This document shows positions 35,832-47,878 of a stretch of 64,000 nucleotides of DNA, one piece after another. This DNA is from Guillardia theta CCMP2712 (lineage: Eukaryota; Cryptophyceae; Pyrenomonadales; Geminigeraceae). The stretch is taken from positions 338,351-402,350 of the forward strand of contig NW_005434595.1 of the NCBI RefSeq assembly GCF_000315625.1. The letters run 5' to 3'. The notes beneath the pieces were generated by a model. It was given only the letters and a program-made list of their open reading frames with translations, did not search any database and was not told the DNA's origin. Made by a program: the position numbers and the translations under genes. Numbering within the stretch: the first letter of the stretch is position 1; every line of letters starts with the position of its first letter.

Positions 35832-36502
35832 AGGAGAGAAGAAGAGGTGAGGCGAGGAGTGGAGCGGAAACGAGGAGGGGAGGAGAGGGGAGGAGAGGAG
35901 AGGACAAGAGAGAGAGAGCGGAAAAAAGGGGAAGGGGGGGAGGAGAAATGGAGAGGAGGAGTCACAGTCCGCTCCAGGTAAGTCTCAAGTCCAAGTCTGC
36001 TAGGAGAGACTCAACAAAGAGCAAAGGTGATGCTCTCCTACACCCTCTGCTCCTTACTCCTCCTGCTCTCCGCCCCTCTGGCTCCCCCTCCTCCTGCTCC
36101 TCCCCGCCCTTCCTGCTTCTCCTGTCCTAGTCTTGGGGTCGCTCCTCTACTTTCACCGCTCACTCATTGCTTCTTCTCGGCTAGTGTCATCCTCACTTCT
36201 TTCTCTTTCTTTCAGACGGAAGCTCGTCGGACTCGGAGGCAGACTCGTAGCCTTGCGTGTATCATAGAGTTTCATCTACATTCACATGTACAAGATAGCT
36301 TTGACATGTTACCCCTCCAACTACCTCCCTTACCTCCCTCTGACCCCCTTCGTCCCCTTCGTCACCCTCCCCCACCCCCGATCCTCCTTCCTCCCCTTGC
36401 CGCTTCTTCTGCCGACTACCGACTACCACATAGCTCTGTTGGCGATGGTTCCAAACACGAAGATCGGCTCCCTCTGCCCCGCAGCGTCAGGAAAGGAAGG
36501 GT
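35832..36502. other. Convergent spacer between TTLL and the RUS gene
   Basis: Purine-rich (GGA/GAG) then pyrimidine-rich low-complexity sequence. It ends with a strong polypyrimidine-AG acceptor at 36215 that may belong to a last TTLL exon; any frame read from it is low-complexity and Pro-rich. I see no independent gene. Confidence 0.35.
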
Positions 36503-39500
36503 TCAAGCAAAGAGGAGGGGTGCATAAAGGAACGAGGAGCTGAGGAAGGGAAGGACGGAGAGAGGCGAGAGGAGGAAGGTCACCGGGCCCTTGAAGTTCC
36601 ATCCTATCTCCTGCAGCCCGTCGAGGAAAGACGGCATGCGTGATGCTGCTGCGTCTCTGCCGCACGAGTCAAGCTTGAGCTCATCCTCTTAGTGCTTCAC
36701 CTGGCGTCAGCCTTGAGCTGCAGGACCTCCTCGAAGTCAAGAGAATCGCTGGAGACGAGGAGACGTCAAGGGCTCGGGAGAGAGGAAGCAGAGCAGGAAA
36801 GAGCAGGAGAGGACCTCTGCCTCGAGGAGAGGTGGAGCCTGAAGTGCTCGAGCGCGAGAAGCGACTGCAGGATGTCGAGATCCTTCGCGCTCTGTTTCAA
36901 GACCACACACTGGAGGAATAGCGGTGAGAGGAACAGGAGCAGCAGGGAGGAGGGAGGAGGGAGGACGTACAGGATGGTCTCCCCTCCCGGTATAGACGAG
37001 CATGAAAGCCTGATCACGAAAGAGGTGGACAAGACGCCCAAGCTCCTGCGGCCTGAGGCGAGTCTGCTCCGAGATTAGATGGCAATAGAGATGGTGAGAG
37101 CACCAGAAAGGAGACCAAAGATCATGAGAAAGAAAGGAGGGAGAGAGGAAGGGAGAGGTTGGAGAGGGAGGAGAGGGAGAGAGGGAGAGAGGGAGAGAGG
37201 GAGGAGAGGGAGGAGAGGGAAGAAGAAGAACAAAGTCTACCTGACTGATGCTCCTGAAGGTCGACGCCCAGTAGCCTTTGAAAGTTTCTCTGAGCTTGTC
37301 TGAAAGAACAATCAACGAAAAGAAGCGTGTGTATGGGAAAAGGAGGAAGCAGCAGGAAAGGGTGTTGGAAGAGAACATTAGGAGAAGGTGGATGTGGTAG
37401 AAGGAGATAAATGGGAGAAAGGAAAGAGAGAAGAGGGGTGGGAGGAGGAAGGGCTTGATACTTTGAGGGACTGCACGTCTCGGGCGGCTAAGGACGGGCT
37501 CTGATCTGGAGATGTCTGCAGGAGACTTGATGATTCCCTCCTGTTCAAAATAGCATCATTCATTTGCTTCCGGCTGTCCCCTCCTCCTCCTCCTTCTCTC
37601 ATCCAATTCCTTCTTAATTCTCTCATGACTTTCCAACATGCTCTGCCCCTTTCCTACATTTTCCCTCCCCCTCCCCCACCTCCTTCCCTTTGCCTGCCCC
37701 CACCCTCCTCCCTTTACCCTCATCTCCCATTCTTTTAGCCCAAACTGCTCGCAGGACTTACCGACACAAAGGCACTTGCAAGCATGGTCGCTCGTTCAAG
37801 GTTGAGGAAGCGGAAGACGATGGTGTCGAGGCTCTGCAGACAAGTCAACTGCTGCTGCTGCTCCCCTCTAGAGGACGAGACGAGGATGGAGGAGACTGCA
37901 GGGAGGCATGAAAGGACCTTTAGGATGAAGATAAAGTCCAAGGCCGATAGCACCACGTACGAGCCCCACACGCAGAGAGCGTTTGTTCCTGCGTCCGTGT
38001 CATCCTCCTCCGTCCCTCTCGTTTCCGTCCTCAACTTCGCTTTCAAGATACTAAACCTCACCTCCACTCATTCGACCACCCTCTCGTTTTCCTACCATCT
38101 TCCCTCCTCCTCCTCCTCCTGCTCCCCTCCTCCTCCTCCTCCTCCTCCTCCTCCTCCTCCTCGTCTCCCCACCCTTTCTTCCTCCTCCTCCTCCTCCTCG
38201 TCTCCCCACCCTTTCTTCCTCCTCCTCCTCTTCCTCCTCGTCGTCGTCTCCCCACCCTTTCCTCCTTCTCCTCCCCTTCTCCTCCTCCTACCAGCCAGCC
38301 GCGCAAGTTCGATCCCCACGACAAGCCCGACGAGGTCGGCGACAGCCACCTGAGGCAGAAAGTGAGAAGGCAAAGTTTGTAGTCAAGTTTTGGAGCTAAA
38401 GTCAATGTTCTCAGTTCACCTGGGCATCTCCTTTGGCTGTGATGTCGCCGAGATTCTCGTTCCTTGCGCTTCACGTCAGCGACTCATCCGACAAGTTTCT
38501 CGTCACCTCCCGGCGAACTGCTTGTAGAACGTTCCTCTTGTTGCAGACCTGCAGGGTTGTCAGGAGGAGTCGACAACAATGTTAGCAACGTTGTCAAAAT
38601 AGACACTTGCTTCAAACAAACTGAAATGGCAACCAGGACGGTAAACGCCTAAGTTAAAGAAAGAGGACACACATGATCAGTCGAAACATCCAGGCAACGA
38701 TCATACACTTACATTTGTAAAGATCTCTTGGATCACAAAGGTTAAAATTTCCATCCCATTGGCAAAAACCCACCTGATACCGTCACCATCACCTCCTCTA
38801 ATAGGTTGCAAGAAGAAGCAAACATCAGCGCTGCTCGAAACCTCCACCTCTTCGCATCAGAGTCAAAGTCTCGACCCCATCTTGCAGCAAAAATCTGACA
38901 GGTAACAAGAGACGTCAGCACTAGACATCCTCTGCTATCATCATCCTGCTCAACAAACATCTCACCATCTTTCCAAACTTCCCGAAAGCATTAGCGAACA
39001 CCCAGCCAGAGGCGGCGGCGACGCCAACCTGGAGCAGAGCGAAGGTCATTTAGCATGTGCAGCCCTCAACGACTCCCTCTGACTTTGTTCGTCTTCACCC
39101 CGAGGGCAAGCAGAAGCGATTGTGTGCCGAAAACGCTCACGGTCGAGGAAACGATGCGCTGCAGCACTATCAGACCTCCTTCGCATGTGCCATGACATCA
39201 AACCTGCAGGATTCTCCAGATGGTGAAAGAGTAGTAGTCCTCTGACACTCCTCTAGGCAGGAAAGACTGCTTCACTTTGAATGCAACATTCGACGCCTTG
39301 ATAAATCTAGTCAACGTAGAGGCAAAAGCAACTCATATCTCTCACCTTACGAACAAACTTGCGCACAGTCCCCTTTGCACTTATCCTCCATCTCAACGAA
39401 GTGATCTCTCCCAGTCGGATCTCTTCCACCACATCGCTAACAATTTCAACATTCTTTGCATCTGCAATGAACTTCCCGCTTCGCGCATCCCATCGGAGTC

Positions 39501-39957
39501 GTTTTTGTTGAGAGCCGTCAAGCCTGACGTCATAGACCTCAGGCCCTTCACGCTCCTCCGAGTCCAAAGTTCCAGAAGCATCAAGATTCCTTGAACTCCT
39601 CATGGCAGTGCTGCTACCGAAACAGTTAAGATTACATGCTCTCTGTTCGAGAGAGCAGCGCTGGATTCCAAGCGCTCTTGCATCCTTGTAGCTGAAGGCT
39701 TGTCTCACACCTTGAGCAGTGAAACCGATTTTGATGGCGCCTCTTGAACGTTCAGCAGCAAAACTGACTCGTGCTTTTGGCAGGAAAGAGGGAAAGCAAG
39801 GAAAGCAATCTCCCACACGTATTAACAAAACCATGATACATGTTCTAACAACAAAACCGCGTATATACATCGTCCTTCTGTTCGTCCAATCCTGCCATCG
39901 ATTTATTTGTATTGCATCTTCCGATTCTGTTTCGCCGTTGAAAAGATGGCGTGACAT
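36503..39957 (-). CDS. RUS-family (DUF647, root UVB sensitive) protein
   Basis: Eighteen exons: 39957-39346, 39296-39204, 39158-39084, 39028-38966, 38894-38774, 38726-38713, 38648-38607, 38548-38507, 38455-38420, 38349-38292, 37988-37918, 37833-37762, 37540-37462, 37299-37241, 37063-36971, 36909-36815, 36748-36701 and 36656-36503. They give 608 residues. The family order is clear: FLPRGVSEDYYSF, GTQSLLLALGVG-like, GWVFANAFGKFGK, FDSDAKRWR, then NLGDITAKGDAQ, LNLERA and a C-terminal FLDGLQEIGW. RUS proteins act in plastid and UV-B/vitamin B6-linked physiology in plants; the activity is unknown. Residue 30 is a second Met that opens a signal-peptide-like segment followed by FPCFPSFLPKARVSF, a bipartite plastid leader, so translation may start at 39870. 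Exon 6 has only 14 nt. Confidence 0.8.
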
Positions 39958-41138
39958 GATCAACTAGTCGCTTCTAAGACATTTCACGAGTGCAAAGAGC
40001 CTGAGCCAAAAAAGTAAGCGAACCATCGAATCAATAAGAAGGTTCCAGACAATATAGCACAGTGGGTGATGGTAGTTGAATGTGAGAAAATGGAGGGGAA
40101 GGGACGAGCAGAGGATGACGTTGAGCAGAATCGAACGGAAGCAAGGAGGGGGTGGGGAGGGGCGCGTGTCGACTTGAGTGTTGTTGGATACAACACAGTG
40201 GATCATTTCTATCCAGAAAGAGAATAGGAGAAGGATGGATCGGGATGATGAAAGATTCATGGTAGAAAGCGGAAGAATCGACAGGAAGAAGCAACAGTAC
40301 ACAAGACAGATGATCAAGAAGGGTAGAAGAAAGTGCAAGAATTGAGCATACGTGGGCTGAAGGAAGCAGTATGATAGGCAACGCAAGAGACAAAGGGCGA
40401 GGACGAGGAGAGGAGCGGAGCAAGGGAGGAGTAGCACAACGAGACAGGTGCATGTGGAGGTAGGGAGGATTCTGAGGACTAGGAGAGGAGCTTCAAGTCG
40501 ACGAAGGCTACCTTCGGCCGCCTGCATGCCTTCACTAGTGAACTACCCCACCTCCAGACATACCCCTACCCCCTTACCCCCACACAGCAATGACAACTCT
40601 TATTAGAGAACAAAGCGGTATGCGTACCACCTCACCGAGAGAAACACCTATTTACTGCAAGGAGTGGGTGGGGTAGGTCTGCAGTTGGGGGATGAGGGCC
40701 CTGTAGTTTTGTGTAGACTGTGATGCTCTGAGGCAGGCTCTCTAAGTAGGTTGTGTTGTTGGGGGATGAGGGCCATCCGGAGGAGGCACCGGAAAATGGC
40801 TCCCAAACCCCGACTGATCTCCTCCTGCGCTCTCCCCCGCCCCGCCCCCGCCTCTTCCCTTGATCCCCTAGCTGATCTCCTCTCTATCACTATTTCCCCT
40901 GATTCTCGCTTTTTATTGTCACCTCTTGGTACAATCAATGACTTGACCTTGCTTGCTACATTGCTGCAACGTCAGGATTTGAACGAGATGAATGAGGAAG
41001 GAGCATTTGTTTGCTACATGGAGAGAGACAGACAGACAGACAGACAGAGACTTCGAAGTTTCTACCTGATCTTACACTGTTTCACAGTTATCGTGAAGAT
41101 CTGTCCCTGAGCAGGAGAAAAGAAGAGCAGCAGGCAAC
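39958..41138. promoter_or_regulatory. Divergent spacer with dense TACCCC cluster
   Basis: Between the RUS gene (minus) and the PDZ gene (plus). TACCCC occurs at 40544-40549, 40561-40566, 40567-40572 and 40575-40580, with a G-rich counterpart (GGTGGGGTAGG) at 40666-40676. This is the densest cluster in the window. A GACA microsatellite lies at 41028-41049. A 187-codon minus frame at 39964-40527 is hydrophobic but family-less and is not counted as a gene. Confidence 0.45.
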
Positions 41139-41858
41139 ATGAACTGTTGTTGTGCAAGGAAGCCGTCAGTCAGGGAAGCGACTCAAACTCAAGCTCCAGT
41201 CAGACGAGGCGTTCCTCCCCAGTCAGCCATTCCAGCGCACACCACAAGACAGAATCTTGGAGGTCTCGTCCAACTACCTGCTTCCTCGTTGTTCTTGGTT
41301 GCTTCTTTGTCGCTGATTCTTGTTCATTTCGGATTGCTTTGTTCGATGCTCGTCCGAGTGAGACTGACTCGAGTACCTCTCAGGGGTTGGGATTGTGTTT
41401 CAAGCCGGCCCCAGCGGTGAAGGGCTGATGGTGGCATCCCTCGCTGTGGATGGGCCAGCAGAGCAGAGCAAGAAGGTACTTGAACTTGAGTGAGATTCGA
41501 TTCCTATCTGACCTCTGCCTGATCTGTTCTCCTTACTTGTCTCTTGGTGCAGGTGAGGGCAGGAGACATTCTTGTCTCCATCGATCAAGTTGACGTCCGA
41601 GGGATGAGCCCCGAGGATCTCGCGCAATATATCCTCGGACCTCCGGGCTCAAGGGTTCGGCTCGGGTTTATACGCGACGGCAGCGAGGTGCAAGCCATTG
41701 CGTTTCCTCCTCTCTCGTCTGACCTGCTTATCTCTTTTCAGCTCCTCTACGTTGAGCTCACTCGGGGTTGGACGATGAAGAGAAGCGTCGACTCTAAGTG
41801 GTCCAACCCGCTGCCTCCCAACCACTCGCTGGTCTCTGGTCCCATCGGATTTCCCTAG
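41139..41858 (+). CDS. Small PDZ-domain protein with N-terminal cysteines
   Basis: Four exons, 41139-41262, 41384-41475, 41553-41687 and 41742-41858, give 155 residues, all in phase. The N-terminus MNCCC is a likely palmitoylation site, so membrane attachment is plausible. A single PDZ domain follows: a G-V-G-I carboxylate loop segment, then GLMVASLAVDGPAEQ, VRAGDILVSIDQVDVRGM, LAQYILGPPGSRVRL and a last strand LLYVELTRG. This last strand is restored only when the 54-nt intron 41688-41741 is removed. PDZ domains bind C-terminal peptides; the partner is unknown. It converges on the aldolase/SDR gene with 125 nt between stops. Confidence 0.75.
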
Positions 41859-41983
41859 CTCCAAGAGGAGCAAGTCAAGAGATCAGGAGATCAGGATCGT
41901 AGGCTGCAGCTGTTGGGGAGGGGGGGAGATAACGTCCAGCAAGGGTCGAGCTAGCTGAGCAAGTTGTTGCTAGTCTCAGTTCA

Positions 41984-44848
41984 TTACACAGTCCTCTCGT
42001 CCCCTCCATTGACTGGCAGCTGAGCGCCAGTGACCTTGTAGAAGTCGGGCCCTGCCAGCGAGCGAACCACCCGAGCCACGTCATGTGACGTGATCTCTGC
42101 CTGCCACCCATGCCCGTCATTCCTCCACACTCCAACCCACCCAACCTCCTGCTCCCCCTCCCTCCCCCCCCCACCCCCCGCAACCTGCACTCTTTTCCTT
42201 TCCCCCCAACATCCTCCTCTCCCATCCTCCCTCTCGCCTGGCCTGCCCCACCTTGAGGAGGTTTCTGCGCTTGTACTGGTCAACCGTGAGGTTGTAGGCG
42301 GCAGCGCGGGTCTTGAGCACTTCCTCGCTCCACAAGCCGGTGTCGAAGACAGCGTCCGGATGGACCGTGTTGACGCGCACGCCGTGAGGAGCGAGCTCAA
42401 GAGCAGCGATGCGGCCCAGCTGGGTGAGAGCTGCCTTGGCAACCTGAGCAGGCACTGTGAGAGGAGGAAGACAAGTTGCATGAGGCTCACGGAGTAGCAC
42501 GACATGCCTCGCCCTGGTGCGGGAGCATTCTTAGTGCCGACGATGATGAGGCAGGGGTCGACGCCGAGCTTCAGGTAGGGGATGGTGGCGGTGAGGAGCC
42601 TCTGGGAGGCAGTGAGGTTGACCTGCATGGACCGATCCCACTGCTCGGGCTCGATCTCCTCAATGGGTGCAGACTTAGGAAGGATTCCAGCGTTGAGGAC
42701 AAGGATGTCCACACCACCGAAGCTGAGGAAAAGAACGTCAAGGGAAGGAAGAACGAAGAACGAAGTACTAGGAGACAAGAGGAGCTGGGATGGGAAGGGC
42801 AGGGTAGAAGGAGGGAGGAAGAAGGGAGAGGGGTTAAGGAGAAGAGAAGAGGATCTTCACCAGTGAGCACAGGTTGAAAGCGCGTCCTTTACAGCCTCTG
42901 CATCAGTCAGGTCACACTTGATCCCGAGGAAGGCCGGGCTCTTGAAGACTGTCGACACCTGCTAGTCCTCAGCTGGGGTTGCTCTTCATCTCGCCCTTTT
43001 CACCTCTGGGTTGATGTCAAGAGCCACCACACAAGCGCCGGCGTCAAGAAAGGCCTTGACAACAGCCTTGCCAATGCCACTTGCTCCTCCGGTCACCACA
43101 GCCACCTTGCCGTCAAAGTCCTTCCTTCCTCCTCCCTTCCTCAACTTCGCTTGCTCGAGCTCCCAGTACCTAACGGTCCCAGTCATGCGAGCAAGAGGAG
43201 GACGAGGAAGATCGCACTCGACATCGAAGAGGTCCTTCTCCCCCAGGCAGCAGTAGCAGCTGAACTTGCCAGCCCACATGATGGCACGAGAGCTGTATAA
43301 GGATGAGACGTGAGAAGGAGGAGGAGGAGGAGGAAGAGGAGGAGGGAGCCTTACGTGTGCTTTGCAATGTCATCGTTGATCTTCGTCTGCTTTACTCCGA
43401 TGCCTGCTGTGCACCATCCCTTGCCTGGCAGAAGAATCCACCTGTTCGCACGTCAGCTCCTCCTCCGTTCCCATGATCTTCTAACTCTAGTGCGCCCCCC
43501 TCCCTTCTCTAACAACATCAACCACACCAAAACATCCTCTTCCACTTCCTCCCTCGAGCATCAGACCTGGGAGCAGGGTCCAGCATCTTGTGCTCAGGCT
43601 TGCGGTTGCGGTTGAAGTACGCCTCGTACTCGGACACGTAGCTCTTCACGTCCTGCTCGGCTCCCGTCTGGTAGTCGTGGATGATGGCAGGGACTCTCTT
43701 GGTCTGGATGATGTGGTCCGGAGTCAACGTCCCGACTTGCGACACCTGCAACCCCACGGTCAGCTGCTGGAGCATCACCCGTCTGCCCTCACCTTTGACA
43801 AGTCCGGAAGGGACGCGAAAGTTTTGGCTGCGTAGCCATTGTTGGCCTTGACCACCATCGGGACGCCGGCAGCAGTACTGACCTCCTTCCTGATCTTTGC
43901 GATGGCCACCTGGCGAGCCGCTCAATGATGTGCAAGGGGAGGATGAGGAGAAGAGAATCAGAGCAGGAGGAGGAGGGAGAGTACCGGGTCAAGCTTCTCA
44001 CAGGCTTCACTTCCGCTCTCAAGAGACTCGAAGTACGCCTGCTTGGACTTGAGAAAGTCCTCCGCCTTCTTCACATTGGCGATCATGTTCTCGTACGAGG
44101 TCTTGGCGTCGTTGCCCCAGGTGAAGATGCCGTGGTTGAGAAGGATAATGCAATCGAGTTTGGCCCAGTCAACCCCGACCGTCATCTCTTTGACCTTCTT
44201 TGCGAGCACGAAGCCAGGCATGCAGTAGGGGACGATTAGTGCCTTGTCGCCATATATCTCCTTGATGAACTTCTCTCCCTCGGGCGTATTGGTCACCAGG
44301 CAAACGGTGTCGGAGTGCGAGTGATCGACAAACGTATAGGGGATAAGAGCATGGAGAATCGTCTCAATCGAAGGCCCAGGCGCGTTGGGGTCGAGCATCG
44401 CCTGCTTCTGGATGGTAACGAGATCAGTATCCGAGAGTGTCGCCAAGTCTGGAAGCTTGAGCAGAATGTCCATGCGAACAGGAGCGAAGCCTTGCTTCTC
44501 GATGGTCTGACAAAGACAAGCACCATGTCACTAGAGAACAGCAAAACGTCGAAACATTTTCAAAAAGTCAGGCAGACGTTCTACTCTTACCGCAAGATCC
44601 CATCCGCTTCCCTTGACGTAGAGCGCAGGAATCTCGTTGCCGAAGATGTCCTTGTACGGAGCCTTCACCGAAGTGTTGCCTCCACCATGAAGCACAAGAT
44701 CATCGTCCGACCCACTGCCGCTCCCATCAGCATGCACAAGTTGAAGTTAGGATGGAGGTTACATGAGACGGGAGGTGTAGACGCGAAGGGCGAAAAGCTC
44801 TCCATTGCATTTAGCAGCTTCCTCGTCGTTCCACCGGCTGTAGACCAT
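41984..44848 (-). CDS. Bifunctional class II aldolase / short-chain dehydrogenase (rhamnulose-1-phosphate aldolase-dehydrogenase type)
   Basis: Eleven exons: 44848-44763, 44714-44591, 44506-43985, 43909-43793, 43745-43567, 43441-43355, 43292-43004, 42958-42861, 42722-42491, 42443-42252 and 42100-41984, giving 680 residues. Residues 1-390 are a class II (zinc) aldolase: HGGGNTS (38-44), GSG, and the metal-binding H-S-H at 132-134. Residues ~430-680 are an SDR: TGGASGIG (439-446), NAG (~515) and catalytic YxxxK at Tyr577/Lys581. This fusion is the bacterial RhaD-type enzyme of deoxy-sugar catabolism, which cleaves a ketose 1-phosphate to DHAP and lactaldehyde and oxidises the aldehyde. The exact sugar here is inferred. 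An AG acceptor just before the ATG leaves room for an upstream exon. Bacterial ancestry is likely. Confidence 0.85.
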
Positions 44849-45218
44849 CTGCCAACAAAGTCAATCAGATCGCCAGCATGACCAACGTCTTCTCCTCCTC
44901 TTGCTCACTTCCAGCGTTGAAACACACAGAGAAGCTTATCAACGCCTTAGACCTCATCGATGAGACTTTTACAACATATCTCCTCAAACCTTCCTTTCAC
45001 ACCATGTCACATGGCATATCCCCTCTAGTGATGATCATAGTACGGCTGGCACAAACCTACCCTAGCTTGCTTCTTCGCACCATTCTGCTTCCTCTACAAA
45101 ATGCCGGCTCGCTCCAACTAAAATCCTGAATTCTTGCCTCTCATCGTGAAATTTCAGAACTTTGCACTCTTCGTGCTATCCTGCCCCTGCCTCTGCTCCT
45201 GTTCCTGCTCTTCCTGCT

Positions 45219-45273
<55 letters not shown>

Positions 45274-45280
45274 ATCCTGA

Positions 45281-45333
<53 letters not shown>

Positions 45334-46603
45334 ATCCTGCTCCTGCTCCTGCTCCTGATCCTGCTCCTGATCCTGATCCTGATCCTGCTCCTGATCCTGA
45401 TCCTGATCATGATCGTGATCATGATCATGATCATGATCATGATCCTGATCCTGATCATGATCATGATCCCGCTCCCGCTCCTGCTACAAAGCGTTCTCTT
45501 GGTAGCATTCGTCTGTCGCACATCCCGGCCCCCACGAGTGATCCACCCCCACCCCCTCTGACTACGCCTTGTGGGAAAGCTATCCCACCCCCACTGTTCC
45601 CTCAAAGACTACCCGTATCCGGGAGACAATTCCCTACCCCTGACCCCTTGCTTGGAACGAGTCGGAGCGGGGAGGAGGGCAAAATTGCACGAGCCTCCGA
45701 GTCCTGGCAACGGGTGACGGCGTACTACTACCCGGCGTACCGTCGACGGTCCGAGTACGGTCCGAAGCGGCTTCAGTGGCGGGACTCGTTAGGCCGGGGT
45801 GACCGTCCGACGATCCGATGATGGCCGCTGAGGCCCCTGGCACTGGTCCCGGCGACTCATCTCAGGCTCGGGGCGGCAGCCAGGCGACACCAGTGGTATC
45901 ATCGGCCCGGCCATGATAGTAACTTCAGTGGCGCCCGGCGCCGCACGGCCGGCTCAGCGGCTCCTCGGCTGAGGGCCAAGTACTCTGGCAACCGTACGTT
46001 AGTACTATCAGTCACGTATCCGAGTCCGGAGCCTGGAGTCCGCCGGACTGGCCGGGTGGGCCCGGCCGGGCCGCCCCACGCCGGGTCTCAGTCTGCTGAC
46101 TCGCCGGACGGCCCGGCGGCCGGGCGGCGGCCCGGGCCCCGGCGGGCCTGACTCGAAGTTTTCCGACGTGGCCAGGGGGCAGGCCCAGCTCTGATGATAT
46201 TGGTGACGGAATCATGGTGCAGGAGTGACATCAAGTCAGGGGAGCAAGAGGAGAGCGGAATCAGGAGAGGAGGAGGACGAGGACGAGGACGAGGACGAGG
46301 AGGAGGAGGAGAAGAAGAAGAAGAAGATCAGGGTGAACGAGAGGCACTGGGTGAGAGAGAGGATATGAGGAAAAGGACAAAGGTGAGAAGAGGACGGAGA
46401 AGAAGGGCCCAGAGAGGATGCGGAGAAGATTTGAGGTTGAGAATAGAGGAGCAGGGGGATAATGAGAGGAGGGTGATGATGATGATCAAGGAGACGAGAA
46501 GAGAAGGAGGAGTAGGAGCAATAGCTGCCGCAGGTGAGCAAGCTGGGGGGAAACATGATGTGTCTTGTCTATTCCAGGGATTAGTGGATTCATCTTTCTA
46601 GAC
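44849..46603. other. Divergent spacer: hexanucleotide array, TACCCC-type tract, GC-rich island 3
   Basis: Between the aldolase/SDR gene (minus) and the coiled-coil gene (plus). It holds a CCTGCT/CCTGAT array (about 45184-45485), C-rich CCACCCCC tracts with TACCCC at 45635-45640, and a GC-rich island at about 45690-46190 with GTACGGTCC, GGCCCGG and GTGACGG words. A GA/GGA-rich stretch (46245-46500) follows. Long open frames here translate the repeats only. No gene is supported. Confidence 0.6.
45184..45485. repeat. CCTGCT/CCTGAT hexanucleotide microsatellite array
   Basis: About 300 bp made of CCTGCT and CCTGAT units, shifting to GATCATGATCATG-type units near 45411-45470. All frames stay open because the unit has six bases, which explains the long Pro-Ala/Arg-Ser open frames on both strands. 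Confidence 0.9.
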
Positions 46604-47687
46604 ATGTATTATCTCGTCAGGTTTGGAATTCTGTTACCACAAGTCTCGAACTCTAACTGAATGTTGACAGATTACTTGTCACCTTCGCTTTATTATCAAA
46701 CGTCTGCTCGGTGGACATCGACCCTGATGACCTTCACGTAGGAGTTTGTTTTTACAAGAACTCTCAAGTTGATCTCTTTTGATTACAGTCAGAGCCCATC
46801 GAAGAGGATGTAGTTCAATCGAGGTTCGGAATAGAGCTAGACAGGCACGTCGACCCGTCTGCTTCGCTCTTGTGATCTGACAGTTCTGGCAGCATCCATT
46901 CACAATTGCTCAAGTCGCCATCATGCAGCTACGAGGACAGGACATGCTTGAGCTCAGCGTTGAAGGAGATGAGCCAGCACTCAGATGCGTTGGAGCAATG
47001 TTACGAACATCTAGAAGATAGCAGAAACTCAGTTCGTGATGGAATGAATTCATGCAGAGCATGACTTGTGCACGCAGCTCAAGACTATGGAGAAGACTAT
47101 GAACGACCACGACGATTTTTTCGCGTCAAAGCGATCAAACCTCAATGCTCAAGTGATGAATCTCCGGGCACAGAACGAGAAACTCGTTTACGAGGTGAGG
47201 AGGTAGGCAGGCAAGCAGAGAGAATCTCTGACCTTGTATGATCAACAGCTCAGTAGATATCAAAACCTTGGGACAGACAACATGAACCTCCAGCATTCGA
47301 TGAGGCGAATGACAACGGAACATGATAAACTTCGTCGCGAGGTCTGAGAGAGGTGCTTGTATTATCTCCCTTGAGCATCATGTACAGGTCAGCACTCTGC
47401 AGAAAGAGGTGGATGACCTTGAGATGATGGTCAACTCCATTGACACCAAGGTGAGCTTGCAAAGTCTATTATGAAACTATGTCATCGAGTTTTGAAGTGC
47501 CATGATGACTATGATCACCTTGTGCTCCCTGCTTCCTGTTTGATCACTGAGCGGCTCAATGGAAATCTCTTCCATCTGGTTAATGACATCCACTGTTTCT
47601 CAGTTCGATATGGAGTTCCAAAAGTGTGGGAGAAATATCCTTCAGCTTCAAGAAACGTACAAGAGCAGAGACATTCGTCTGCCATGA
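46604..47687 (+). CDS. Secreted coiled-coil protein, unknown family
   Basis: Eight small exons: 46604-46620, 46671-46737, 46789-46871, 46929-47031, 47078-47194, 47249-47341, 47388-47450 and 47604-47687. They join in phase to 208 residues. Exons 1-2 encode a textbook signal peptide (MYYLVRLL..., cleavage likely after residue 19). An acidic segment (DIDPDDLHSEPIEEDVV) and then an almost continuous coiled coil follow, with heptads through ALKEMSQHSDALEQCYEHLE, QVMNLRAQNEKL and LQKEVDDLEMMVNSI, to the end. Splitting a coiled coil over phase-compatible exons argues for a real gene although each exon is short. I do not recognise the family. It is convergent with nicotinamidase. Confidence 0.65.
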
Positions 47688-47878
47688 TCCAGATGATTTC
47701 TAGGGAAGCAATCGATCTGCCATGATAGAAAACCTTCTGATGAGACCTCAACTTTATTGCTTTGTTAAATCGTTTTGCCGAGGGGATAGAACCCGGCTAT
47801 TTGATGTTGCATTCCATGCAACAGCGATAGTATGGAGAAAGTGAAGACACCCACATGCGTCAATCCCTTCCTTGGGTA

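Noticed and set aside
36216-36527. Terminal TTLL exon running from the acceptor at 36215 to a stop at 36527
   Set aside because: It keeps phase but is Pro/Leu low complexity and would overlap the last coding exon of the RUS gene on the other strand; kept only as an alternative.
39964-40527. 187-codon hydrophobic minus frame just upstream of the RUS start
   Set aside because: It starts with ATG but shows no family resemblance or splice partner and lies in the RUS 5' region; more likely UTR or promoter.
40751-41110. 119-codon plus frame before the PDZ gene
   Set aside because: It does not begin with ATG, it crosses a GACA microsatellite and no in-phase junction to the PDZ exons is needed.
45141-45821. 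219-codon plus frame of Pro-Ala/Pro-Asp repeats and a 154-codon minus frame of Arg-Ser repeats
   Set aside because: Direct translation of the CCTGCT/CCTGAT hexanucleotide array; all frames are open because the unit is six bases.
46194-46601. 135-codon frame rich in Gly, Arg and Glu upstream of the coiled-coil gene
   Set aside because: Low-complexity GGA/GAC repeats; it ends just before the better supported signal-peptide exon.
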